DNA from: Ambrosia x helenae
Lineage: Eukaryota; Streptophyta; Magnoliopsida; Asterales; Asteraceae
Assembly: GCA_030844895.1 (NCBI GenBank)
Contig: CM061224.1
Location: forward strand, 3,931,591-3,995,590
Direction of reading: 5' to 3'
Length of the DNA: 64,000 nt
Of this stretch, positions 11,962 to 23,660 are shown one piece after another. Numbering within the stretch: the first letter of the stretch is position 1; every line of letters starts with the position of its first letter. Below the pieces are notes generated by a model. The model was given only the letters and a program-made list of their open reading frames with translations. It did no database searches and was not told the DNA's origin. A program made the position numbers and the translations under genes.

Positions 11962-12908
11962 ATGAACTGGGTGGATTATGATGCATGTGGTTGTTGCGAG
12001 AGCCCATATCATGTGATGCAAGATTGTCCAATTGCCCGTCAGAGAGTTGAAGCTTATAATGCACGAAAAGATCGTATTATCTTTGGGTTTGAAAAAGATG
12101 AAGACTCATACCTATCATCCTCATATTATTGGCCACAATATCAAACTGTCAGCAAAGATACTACAAGCCAAACATTTATCAATCTAGGGAACAAACTGCA
12201 TATTATTATATGAATACTGATTCGATTGTGAATGGAGGCCAAAGTGTTGATTACGGTTATCAGCAGCAACAAAACAATGAAAAGGAAAGCAATGATCAGC
12301 TGAGTGAGATCTTAGAGGCCATAAAGGCTGTCCAAGAAGATGTAAAGGCTGTCCAAGAAGATGTAAAGGTAATCCGGGAGGATTTTAAGAGAATTCAAAA
12401 GGATAATGAAGTTCAGGACCACACCGTTGAGGCATTGTTTAAGCAAGTTGGTCAACTGACAGCAAATTTGGAACTTGAAGATTTGACTGTTGAACCGGAT
12501 ATGATTAATGTTGATGTGGCTGAAAAAGTTGTTGAAGAGGCACATGTGGACCAGTTTGTGATGGAGGAAGCCTTAGAAGAGGAAGCTACAAGCTTTAAAG
12601 TAGACGTGACTTCGTGCGTACAACCACTTGTAGACACACCTGCTGAAGAACCTGTAAACCGGGTAACCTTGGTGTATCCTAACCTTCCTCCCATATTTAT
12701 GAGGAAAATAGACAAAGTTGAAGATGATGGCTTGAGTGGGCAAAAGAGGAAGGTGAGCATTGAAGACCTTGGACAAAGTATAGTCAAGTGGCCCAACAAT
12801 GATCCTGCAGACATGTCAAAGATAAGGAAGAAGATAAAGATTCGACATGTCAACTACCGAACATACATTGGGAATTCGGTAGGCAAATGTTCTTTGAGAC
12901 CACCATGA
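11962..12908 (+). pseudogene. gag remnant: zinc knuckle plus coiled-coil protein of the retroelement
   Basis: The first frame (11962-12213) holds a CCHC zinc knuckle, CESPYHVMQDC preceded by CG, with C-x2-C-x4-H-x4-C spacing as in nucleocapsid domains. A frame change around 12130-12150 leads to the second frame (to 12908). This carries a heptad-like segment with a tandem 24-nt repeat (KAVQEDVKAVQEDVKVIRED), an acidic Glu/Val-rich stretch and a basic end. Such gag-only remnants are typical of non-autonomous plant LTR elements. The frame change could be real decay or a sequence error. No host function is suggested. Confidence 0.65.
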
Positions 12909-13000
12909 ATAAACATCAGGTATGATTTTTGTATATTTTGTATATTTATTTGTTTTTATGTTGTTTTATTTTAGTTTATTTTTATTTTCAAGTGTGTTTG

Positions 13001-16000
13001 TGTAACAACCGGCAAAAATAAGGTAATTCCGTACAGATTAATTAGTATATGATTAACGTAATTAGACGCAATTATGTGTGATTTAATTATCAAGGCCTAA
13101 AGAGATAGCAATTTCCAAATAGTGCATAGGAATGCATACGTTTAATGGTAAAACATGATTGGATCATGTGCGAATAAGCTATCCGGTATGGACGTTGGCA
13201 ATTACCCGGTAATAATTAAATAAACGAAAGGAATCCCGGACACCCAGAATATAAAATAAAGGGTATTTTCACGAAATATAATAAGTTTTGGAACTCCAAA
13301 ACCATAAGTGAAAACGTCTTGTACAAATCTCCCGGTAACGAATAAATTGCGCGTACCGCACCCGATACGCGTATAACTCATAATTTCACCCGGCAAAGGC
13401 CTAAATAACCAATCAACGCTTAAATTAGACTATATTTAAGGGTTATTAAAGGTATTTTTAATGTCCGAATAACGCGCGATTAAAACCCGAAAAATACCCG
13501 AACGACACCCGAACGACGGGGGATTAAACTTAACAAAACAATGGGTAATTATTTGGAATTGTGGACCCCACCTAAACCACAAAAGGGGCCGGCCTTAGTG
13601 GCCATGTTATATCCATGCATTGTTTTAATATGATACCCTACTAATCTAGATGTTAAGCATGCTAAAGCAAAAGACAAAAGTTAAAGTGTATGATTACAAA
13701 GTACAAAGCATGCCTAAATCTTGTCCCTCCCTTGGTAATTTTCGGCCATAGGCCAAGTAAATCCAAGACAAGGCTAGCCATCATAGCCTAAATGTGCATG
13801 CATGGGTGGGAAATCTTATATAAAATCCAAGTGTAAGACTAAGCATAATTATCAAAGATCTTGGAAAGATTACAACCCCTCCCTTGTCCCTTCAAGAACC
13901 CCACGGCCACACCACCTTTCCATATCCACCCAAGATCATTTTTAGTAATTCATAAAATCTCTTGAAGCTTTGGTAATAATTACAAGGATCCATGAGAAGA
14001 TTATAAGAGATTGCAAGATATTAGTGAGATTTGCAAGCAAAATCCTACATCCCTATACATACATACGGCTATATACATACACACACACACTTCATATCCT
14101 TCCAAAGATCCCAAGTACACATTACAATCTTCCATGATATCTTACATAATCTATGGAAGATTACATGTGATAATTATATATATACATGTGTTAGAGAGTT
14201 GGATGCCAAAGCAAAACACTTCTCTTCTCTTTGTTCTTGTGGCCGTAGGTATGCACACACACCCACACATTATTCTTCAAGTTCAACACATCCAAATTAC
14301 TCCTAAACAATCCATCATCCAAACCCCTATTGTGTGTTTCAAGAGCTTGGAGCTAAACCACTTGGAAGAACACACTAAACCCCTCTCAAATCCAAGGTGT
14401 TTGTCTTCCCTAGCCTTGTGCTAGTAGTAAGCATTCTTAATCTTGTTTTTGATTGTTATTATTCATGTATGTGTTCCTAGTAGCAAGTTGTACATGAAGG
14501 GTTTAAAAAGAGGTTTGAACATAATCTTTAATAGGTTTTACATATGTAAAATGGATGATTAAAGATAGGAGAATAAACCATGGGTTTGATAATGATGATG
14601 TATTAATCTTGAAAATATGTAAAGTTTGCATCAAAAACTAAGTAGGATGATGTTTTGGTCAAAATTGTAGAATAAACTTGAATATGTTAAGAATAACTTT
14701 AAATCATCTTATTATGATCATACATGGTGTAATATGTGGTAAAACATGTTAGAAGCTCATGAATGAAGATGATGGAAAATCTAAGTTAGCTTACTTAGAT
14801 GAATGATATTTTGATAAAATGGACAAATACATAAAACACACATATAATTAGTCTTCCATATGAAATACAAGACTAACATAAGTGTTTTGATACAAAAATA
14901 ACTTACCAATAAAAAGTTGAATCTTCAAAGTTTACTATTTTGAGTGAAAAATGTTAACTTTGGAAGTTAGAGTGGAAAAATGCAACTTTTGGAAGTTAAG
15001 GGACTAAAGTTGTAACTTTGAAAGTTAGAGGACTAAAATGGATATTTTAGAAACTATTAGTCCAAAAATACAAGTATGGAAAGTTTGGTGTCAAAAATGT
15101 AAGTAATAAAGTCTAAGGATGATTTGTGTAAATACTAGTAGAAATACTTGGGTATTTTGTATAAAAGAGTATTTTTGAAAGTTATAAAAATACAAAGGGT
15201 TTTAAAATAAGGATTTTTATAAAATAGAGATTTTATAAAAATGTTAAGCAAACTTGAGAAACTTATACAAAAATGAATACTTTTATATAAATGGGAATAT
15301 AAAAGTATTGGAAGCATTTTTGTATCTAAGTTAACAAGTTGGGCTAAAATACAAACCTTCCAAGTAACATGGGTTAGAAATATGGATAATATTTCTATAA
15401 AACACATGTTGGGAAAGACTTGGAAGAATTAACTAATCGAGTTCAGATATCGAACTAAGACGCGTTAACGAACCGTACACGGACAAATCATGAGAAAAAT
15501 GCCATTGCGGCAAGATGAGAAAATATATATATTTTTAGGAAGTAAAATATATATAGACATCGGGTGAAAACTAATAAACACTTTCCTAAGTGTTAAGAGG
15601 ATTATTCGTGGGAGAAAACACATGACATAAACAAATAAGACGTTAAAACAAACGTATATACTTAACAAGAAAAATTACACATTTATATATATGTCCGTTC
15701 GTCTCGGCAAAATTCTAGTATATCTACTTAATGGGAAAGTAGATATGTGGGAAGGAAAGCCGCGACGAGAAGACAAAGATATATATATGTGTATGTCGTA
15801 CCAACGAGATCCTAGTATATTTATTTGAATGGGAAAATAAATATACGGTATGGTGAGTTGAATCGGACGTTAAGAATATACAATCGAACGACAAGATCTT
15901 AGTATATTTGTTTAAATGGGAAAACAAATGTGCGGCAAAGTGAGTCGGGTCGAGGGTCGAAATATATATTATATCGAGCGATACGATCTTAAGTATAATT

Positions 16001-17203
16001 ATTTAAATGGGAAAATAATTATATGTTAAGTGACGTCGGGTCGATGATAATAAGATACAAGTTAAGGAATATTAACAAGAGTAATATATAACTTGTAACA
16101 CAAAGGGTAATGTAACGCCAACGAAACCTAGGATACGCGCTTAATTAAACGGATTTGGAATAACTTGCGGTCGGGAGTTGGGTGTACAACTTGCCAAGGC
16201 ACATGCACTATAGGAATAGTGACTTATACGTCTAGGACGTTTGTAGGTGCGGGACCCTCCTTGCTATCTGCCTAGTAAGCCAGACAGTGATTCAGGTGAG
16301 TTTCACGGCCCCATTTTACTGTTTTAACTGGGGGAAAGATATGTTTGTCAAATATTGTCACATGTTGAAAAGGTTTTCAAAGGATAAAATGTGATAAGTG
16401 GTATGATGAGTACTTGAGCAGTGAACGCCACTCGGGGTTGAGTCCTCTCTTCCGTAATCATTAATTCAGGGAAATGAAACCGAAAGAATATTTGGATAGT
16501 ACTATTGGTGCCTGACAAGGCCCACCCCTAATCGATAGCGTCGATTATGCATTAGGTTATGCCTGGGGTGCATATATTCTGAACTTAAGTCGTGGGAAAC
16601 CGAGTAACGACTTGGAGCGGGGCATTATTATCAGTCTTGGTTTGGTTATGGGGCTCAAGGGATTGCTCGTCATTATAGTTTGTAGGAGCTAGCTACTCCT
16701 TACAAAGGCCACAAGTTGTGCAGGTTTCGCACATGTTGTAAAAACGGAATATCGATCGACAAGATCCTAGTATAATTACTTAATGGGAAAGTAATTATAC
16801 GGTAAAGTGAGTCGAGTCGATGGTTGTGAAAATGTTATTGTTATGTAACTAAAACCTGTGAACTCACCAATATTTTATATATTGACGTCTTTTTAAACAT
16901 ATCTTTCAGGTAACTAAGTGCTGGATAGATATGGGGCTAGTGCGGTGGAATTCGGAATGTCGGATACTGGTCGGGGTTTCATTCCTTGTTACCATCGGGT
17001 TGGAACATAAACGGAAATACCCCACATTGAAACTTAATGTTTATCGTTTTATGTAATGCACTGTGCAATAACGGAACGAAATACTCATTTTCGACATTCT
17101 AATAAATTGATCTTTGCTAATTAAATATAGTTTGTGTTAATCTTGACTTTGATATGCTTTCGAGCGTTGCGCCACGTGTTTCCGCCATTGGCGTGGTGTG
17201 ACA
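13001..17203 (+). mobile_element. LTR-only insertion A (4.2 kb, probable solo LTR)
   Basis: Ends TGTAACAACC...GGTGTGACA; a perfect 5-bp duplication GTTTG flanks it (12996-13000 and 17204-17208). It has no gag-pol protein, PBS or second LTR. A TATA-like TATATAAAA (about 13817-13825) followed by a pyrimidine-rich leader-like stretch supports transcription on the + strand. The termini resemble those of B/C, so this is probably the same superfamily (chromovirus/Gypsy-like, inferred). It contains the hairpin array at 15718-16800 described separately. It inserted into the Athila-like element. Confidence 0.8.
15718..16800 (+). repeat. Array of co-varying hairpins with (A)AATGGGA loops
   Basis: Five hairpins have 12-bp stems: 15718-15748, 15815-15846, 15902-15933, 15993-16024 and 16770-16800. 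Left/right arms: GTATATCTACTT/AAGTAGATATGT; GTATATTTATTT/AAATAAATATAC; GTATATTTGTTT/AAACAAATGTGC; GTATAATTATTT/AAATAATTATAT; GTATAATTACTT/AAGTAATTATAC. The loops are AATGGGA, GAATGGGA or AAATGGGA. Four stem positions change on both arms together, and the remaining differences are G-U wobbles. The first four are spaced 87-97 bp apart and lie in longer repeats (GATCCTAGTATA upstream, GGTAAAGTGAGTCG downstream). A sixth diverged one may lie at 15524-15555 (12-bp AT stem, loop TAGGAAGT). Confidence 0.85.
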
Positions 17204-17814
17204 GTTTGGGTCAGTTTTATTTTTGTTGGAGTCATGGGATTACTTGTTATGATTTAAACTGTAAGAATAGATTGCCCCGCCCGTACACAATCTCCATTTG
17301 GGCATGGACGATCTGGAAATCACTAATGTTTGCAGGTATCCCGATTTGTTTGTTTTTTTTTCTTGTTTCTTTGTTTCAGGTTTGTTTACCGGCTGCGAAT
17401 GAAATGCTATACGGCTGGATTGGAAGGAATTGAACAGACTTATACGCGTATTGCTTATCCAGGGGAGTCTGTTCCTTTTACTTATGTTGTATATTATTTT
17501 TATTTCTGCTTTATTTTATTCCTTAGCTCACATTGAGGACAATGTGCTATTCAAGTGTGGGGGTGGGGAAATTTTGATTTTATTTGTTTTTAAGTCTTTT
17601 AAAAAATCAAAAAATAAAAAAAATTAAAACTTAAAATAAAAAATGTCCTAAAAGCGGTCTGATCGGGCATGAAAGCGACTGTTTCAATGCTTTAATTCTG
17701 TCTCTGCTTGTGGTGTGTGGGTCCTTAATCATGGTCCAATTCTTTAGAACAGACATATGAACCGTTTTCAGCAGGTATTTTAGAAAAAAATGCTTAGAAT
17801 TTGCCCGATTAGGT

Positions 17815-20538
17815 TGTAACACCCCAACCGATGGCGGAAACATCGAGGTGTCACGTAGTGACGATTGTTCAATAGCTCATGGACTAAAGTGCAAATTTGA
17901 ATACATTGATTAAATAATTTATTACATTGAAATGAAATACAACGATTCTAACTGCCAACTAAATTGAAATACAATGAATCAAAACCTAAATATAAATCCG
18001 AAAGCTTAAAGAATGCATCTCAAAACAACCTGAAACATGTACAAAATATTTTGGTCAATACAAAAATTGTATTGGTGAGCATACCCTGTTTAAATAAATA
18101 TAGTAGAAAAGTGTTTTGCAATTCATGTGTCGTATACTGTTTGCAATTATGTAATAAGTGGTATCCGGGTCAAATCAACCCTAAGAGAAGAAAGCAGATA
18201 TATATAGTATGCGCTAGTAGTAATGTAATACATAGCAATGACGAGGACTCTCAACAGAGTCACAAGGGTATAAACCATAGTACTATTCATTGAAATGCCA
18301 GGCCGCAACGGTTAATGATTTGACAGGTCATAGATACACAAAATGACACAAGCAAACACACATATGAATTGCTATTTTAGTAAAAGAAATTATAAACTTG
18401 ATAGTAAGTACATGAGTCACCCCGAAATGTAAAATAGTAAAAAGGGGAAAGATATACTCACAGTTTGCGAAAGCGATCAAAATCCACTTAAGCGGTTGTG
18501 AGCTAAGTAATGGGAATTCCGAGGAATTCAACCTATAATGTGTAAGCATACTAATAAGGAAATGTCTAAAAAGTCTAAGGTAACTAGGGTCTAAGGCATT
18601 AGGGTTTACTAAGTCGATTTGGGGAATTAGAGTTTTATGATAAGTCGCGTTAATGTAAAAGTTGTATCTCACAATTAATATATGATAGGTTGTAAAAGTG
18701 GTTTAAATAATATAACTGTTACCAATTGAATATTTAGTTAAAATATGTTTTACATAATTAAGACAAAATAATTTAGTTAATTACTTTAACTAATTATTGT
18801 AAATAAATACAATAATCATAAATATTGAAATAAATAGTTATGAGTTACTCAAAGATCTATCAATGATAATAAAGACTTTCAATCATAAGACGTTTCTATT
18901 TTATAAAAAAAATATTTATAAAATAGATGTTTAAATAGTGTAAATAAATAAATGTCTAATTATGTCTAATTAAACATAAATAAGATTAAAAATACAAGAC
19001 ATGATCCAAAAATGCTATTTTTATATAAAATGGATTCTTTATGATGTAAATCAATGAAAATAATTTTCTCATAATTTTTATAAACTTATTTATATTCAAA
19101 ACTGATTTAATGAGATTAAATCATGTTTAAATGATTAAAATTTGGAACATTAATAAAAATAAGTGTTTTATGAACTAATAATTTTTATTTCAGTTCATGA
19201 TGATTGGAAATAATTATCCTAAAATTTTGAGATAAAAATCATTAAAAAATGAATTTTTAATCAATTAGATATGATTAAAACAAATTAAATTAATAAAAAT
19301 ATAAAAATATGACATTTTTCCAGAAAATAAAAGTGTGGTAATTTTCTTTATGGTGACAAGATGCTACTCCTAAATTTTTATAATTTTTGGAGCAAAAATG
19401 GATTTACTATGAATATTTAAAGATATCAAGGTATTTATATATATAAACATTATATATATAATCAGGTAAAAAAAATTAAATGATCAAACCCGGGGTTCAG
19501 GGGATTCGAACCAAGGTCTGTTCTATGCAAACACGTCCACACCACCACTAGGCCACCAAGTGTTTTTGTTGAAGTTATTCAAAGCGAATTGCATTTATAT
19601 TATAAAACCTAAGTCATCTTCTTCCCCAATTCCTAACCCTAACCCTAGCCGATTCAATAATCCATTCAAGGCTCGATAGACAACCTTTAATAGAGGGGTT
19701 TTGATCTACAAGGGCCGATTAACATGAATGTAATAAGAAAATACTTACAACTCCACGTTTTGACGTCGATTAAGAAGAAAAAGGAGCCGAACTTGGTATA
19801 CCGATTTGATGCATATCTGGACGCGTTTGGCTATGTTTTTGTAATCGTTTGAATCGTTTAAGTGTGCAGAAAATTATTCACGAGTTCAATTTATAACGAT
19901 ATTCAAGAAAGTCGTGCGTTTGTACCCGTTTAAAAGCTTCGACGGTTTCAAACATTAAATCGGATTAAATGTAATTAAAACGCGTTAATTTCACCAATTA
20001 TGGTTCGAACTTGTTGGATAACGATGGGAAAACGAAAAGCCACGACAAAAACGAAGTTAATACGCGTTAAAATGGTTTCTAGTGGTTGGCCGGAATACAT
20101 GGTTTCGCCGGAGCAGTTTCGCCGGACCGGTGACAATCCGGCCGGAAAAACGTGCAGAGGGAAATAAAACAAGTTTCTTTATTTGAAACTTTTATACTTT
20201 GGCAGGAATGGTCCCTCGACTTAGCTAGGTTAGATTTAGGTGTAACTTGGTTAGAAATTTCTTTATAAAAACTTAATTTGGTTAACCAATTTAACTTAAA
20301 AGTTTGTAAAACTTTTTAAAAACTTGAAATTTTTTTTTTATAGAACTTTTACGAACACGTGTCCACATACGCATTCGATTAAAACTCATACTCGATCCAT
20401 CATAAATATAAACGATAATTTTTTTATTTCGCTCTAAAAATTTATTTTGAAAACGACAAAATTCACAAGGACTATAATGGAAATAATTGAAGGGCTATTT
20501 TTGTAAATTTGACGAAGACGAGGGTGACGGGTGTCACA
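17815..20538 (-). mobile_element. LTR-only insertion B (2.7 kb)
   Basis: Ends TGTAACACCCC...GGGTGTCACA with a perfect TAGGT duplication (17810-17814 and 20539-20543). No coding capacity. It is homologous, in the opposite orientation, to element C (56534-62160). The orientation is inferred from the CCATCGG...GTGTTACA end of C, which resembles the 3' end of A. It contains a tRNA-like box A/box B pair (19501-19556, minus strand). A CCTAACCCTAACCC stretch near 19635 is part of the LTR and also present in C, not a telomere. Confidence 0.8.
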
Positions 20539-21597
20539 TAGGTGTAATGAGCTGTCGGTAATAAATGCATGCACACATCGGTAACCCATTTCCACACTTT
20601 GGTGAGATCTTGAGCCTACTAGATGATAGATTGATACATATATATTTTCATTTGTTGAGTGTAGGCCAGATGTTTCTCTGTTGCAGAACTTATGTGATTT
20701 GATACATGCCGAGGTTGTAGACTAGATATGCACATAGATGATAAAGGCAATTTAGGTTTTCCCTTTTTCTTTTGATACCCATTTATTTGTCTTGTGTTGA
20801 CCCGTTTACCTAAAATCACCCTTAGTAGCCATGTTGAGCCTATACCCTTTCGTTTGTTAAACCTATAAAGTTACCCAAATTGACCTGTTTACCTTTGTGT
20901 AATAAATTGATGACATCCATTGTGTTTATGTTTTGTTCAAGTGATTGAGATATGCTTAAGTTGTGAAAGAAAAGAAAAAAAAAGAAAAAAAATATATATA
21001 TGAAAAAAAAAGAGTGAAAAAAAAAGAAAAAAAAAATAGAAGTATGTGTTATGGGTCAAATATGCCCAAAGTTGTGTGATTATTGTATTATGTTGCTTAG
21101 TGAATAAGGATGATCATTCAAGCGTGTTGAAACCCTTGTTTTTAAACCAATTGTTAGCCAAATCTATCCTACCTTTACCCGAAGCCCAAAACCCGTAAGT
21201 CCTTTAGATATGTGCATTGTCTATAGTTGAGGTGTGATTGTTATACAAGCCTATGATAACAGAGTTACATACTTGGTTTTTGAGTGAATAATACTAGCGC
21301 ATTACATGCTAGTCCAGATATTAAACCGAGTGGAGTGAAAAATTGTGAGGGGTGTGTTGCATGAGAATAAAAACCGAAGGCATGTTAGACTTAGTCTGGA
21401 GAGTTCTGTTTTCAAAATTGTGCATCACGGTTGCCTGTTGAATTAACACATCTAATGATGATCTATGAATGGGGTATGACTTTGGACCCTAACTAGTGCA
21501 TGGCGGGGGCATTTGAGGTATTTGTTACTTGTTCGTGGTAAGGTTCTGAGCAGATTTGCTTGAGGGCAAGCAAAAGGTAAGTGTGGGGGTGTCATTT

Positions 21598-22750
21598 TGA
21601 TCGCGTGTCGAGTGCTAATCAAAAAATATTTTAAAAACAACTCCTTAGCTACAAGGACTGCAGTATAGGGAGTAGGGTTGTCGAACCTCAGGGAGTTTGT
21701 GGAAAGTGCTAAGTTACTAATTTCTAATTAAATTAAGATTAACTAAAGTAATTTTATGAAGTTTAATGTAAAAGTGTTGCAGTGCTGCAAAACGGATTGA
21801 TAATAGAGTTTATAAAAGACAATAATATGGAAAAACGGTCACTCCGGGTTTCTGATTCGGTAATTATCAACTGAATTATGTTAATACCCTATCTAGGAAA
21901 TCACATAGACATGACTTTGTTTAAGTTGTTCGACCCAATTCAGCTATCATAATATTAATTGCAAAGTTAAATTAATCCTAGTGCAAGAAAACCAAGATAC
22001 GATAACATAATGCAATAATATTAATCAACCAAACTGTCTAGATCAGTCAAACATACAATTAGACGCAAAGACCGTTAAGGTGTTCACAAAATCTAATCCA
22101 AGTAACGAGTATCAAACATAAAACAATTGATAGAATAACCAAATCGTTCACCCGGAGAAACCGCAAGATGATTAGCCTTGCATCTTCATGATTTCGGCTT
22201 CAAAACTTGTTCTGGATTGCTCTGGCATCAACCAGAATGAATGGAACTGCAAAAAGTCTTCAAAATCGTCCCTTAGAAGCTCTGGAAGTCGAAGATTTCC
22301 TCCCCAACGGCTGATTAGGTTTTGATTGCGAAAATGGGCTTTTTATGGGCTGAAGAGTTATTAGAGACCCATGAACAACTATTTCTGGAATTAGAGGGTC
22401 TCTAACAACCTCAAAGTGACGCGAGGGCATCTTCTGTAATTACGCCAATTCATTAAGGGTAAAATCGTCATTTTCCTCTATTTTACTTCCTGGAGACCCG
22501 CGAATAACTTTTACTGAAATTAGAGGGTCTCTAATTTCAGTTCTTCCAGATTTGTTTCTTTTTTGATTTCCAATTTCATCGAATGCTCGTCTCCTCTCCA
22601 ACTAAGCTCTTTTTCTCTCGTTTTAGCCCACGAACACCTGCTTAACACCAAGACACAAATAAGTATCTAAGACACGATATTTACGAACGTTAAATGATTA
22701 AAAACTATACAAAACTACTATATAAATGTGATGCATTTGGCAACACATCA
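21598..22750 (+). mobile_element. 3' LTR of the Athila-like retroelement
   Basis: It starts TGATCGCGTG directly after the polypurine tract AAGTGTGGGGGTG and ends CAACACATCA, giving inverted TGAT/ATCA termini. No second copy of this 1.15-kb sequence occurs at the 5' side, where the hAT sequence meets the primer-binding site. Confidence 0.7.
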
Positions 22751-22808
22751 ACGAGCGATCCACGAGCGACGAGCGATTTGAACAGCCCTAGCTATGTGTC
22801 AGATCAGA

Positions 22809-23560
22809 TGGAGATGGAGATGGAGATGGAAATGGAATTGCAGATCCATCCATGACTTTTGGCATGATTTTTTCATGAGTAGATTTAAAGACAAAACGAG
22901 CTATTTAACATACATCAAGTTATGGAGCCGGTTTGCGACATTTAGATAGTAAAATAAGACCGAACATTCATTTTACTTTACTACGAATGAGGCATCAAAA
23001 GCGTGTTTTTTATTTACTCTTTTACTCGTTCAATATGATATTGGTGTTGATGGTAAATGAAACAACTTCGATGAATGTGGGTGTATACATGGAGAGATTC
23101 ATAAAAGCCAAAATGCACATTGTTAATCTAATTGGAGTGGTAACCGATTATCTTTATATAATAGTTTTTGTTTGTCTTTTGAATTGATTCTGAACTTACT
23201 AAGCCAACTTAGAAGTGTAGTTTTGATTTTGTTGAATGCTAGGATACATTCGTTGTAAATGAGTCGACTTGAGCTTGCCTAAGCTTGAAATCGGGTCTTT
23301 TCGTCTATGTCAAATCTTGATTTCGTCTCCACTTTTTTTTTTGTCTACTACCTTTCGGAGTTTCTATTTCTTTCCATGAATTGGCTTGTTTAGTCCAATT
23401 GGTTCTCACATTACATTTGTTTAACACTTGTAATACTATGGATTTCCAATCTAGTAATCTAATTTATGTGAACTCATTGTAATTCTGTAAATATAAAGAG
23501 ATGAAATAAAAGAAGTATAAACAATGAATTTTGAGTTAACCTACACACTTTTATATCTAT
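22809..23560. other. Intergenic DNA with a short GGAGAT microsatellite
   Basis: Several GGAGAT units at about 22809-22832; the right copy of the 34-bp repeat at 22871-22904. Otherwise AT-rich with no supported gene. Confidence 0.5.
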
Positions 23561-23570
23561 GATGGCTAGC

Positions 23571-23660
23571 TCAATTGGTCAGAGATGGGGTTTCCTTCTT
23601 GGAGGTCCATGTTCGATTCTTGCAAACGCAGCGGATGACTTAGCCCCTAAAATGTTATGA
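23571..23660 (+). mobile_element. SINE-like tRNA-derived relic
   Basis: GGCTAGCTCAATTGG resembles a Pol III box A and GTTCGATTCT, about 30 bases later, a box B. There is no A-tail or TSD, and the unit runs straight into the LINE fragment. It cannot fold as an intact tRNA. Confidence 0.4.

Larger units (their letters stand above)
11796..22750 (+). mobile_element. Non-autonomous Athila-like LTR retroelement lacking its 5' LTR
   Basis: It begins directly at a primer-binding site TGGCGCCGTTGCCGGGGA (11796-11813), complementary to the 3' end of plant tRNA-Asp. It continues through a gag-like remnant, a GAGGACAATGTG...AAGTGTGGGGGTGG tract (17537-17565), an A/G-rich 3' spacer, a polypurine tract (21579-21592), and a 3' LTR (21598-22750) ending ATCA. 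A 5-bp ACGAG lies at both junctions (11791-11795 and 22751-22755). No reverse transcriptase, integrase or protease is present. With insertions A and B removed, about 4.0 kb remains. The Athila-group call rests on PBS and layout. Confidence 0.75.
11112..22790 (+). mobile_element. hAT-like element (about 0.7 kb) expanded by nested retroelements
   Basis: Ends are TAGGGTTGTTCA (left) and TGAACAGCCCTA (right), inverted with one mismatch. A perfect 8-bp duplication GCTATGTG (11104-11111 and 22791-22798) flanks it, which is the hAT hallmark. The own sequence is 11112-11795 plus 22751-22790, rich in CGAGCG / GAGCCGA words and without a transposase. All of 11796-22750 is later insertion. Confidence 0.85.

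Noticed and set aside
12452..12853. Antisense open frame of 133 residues
   Set aside because: Shadow of the gag-remnant frame on the plus strand.
19625..19650. CCTAACCCTAACCCTAG, telomere-like
   Set aside because: Only two units, present at the same place in the homologous LTR C; part of the LTR, not an interstitial telomere.
23571..23640. Possible tRNA gene
   Set aside because: Box A and B resemble a tRNA but the stems do not pair; more likely a SINE relic.
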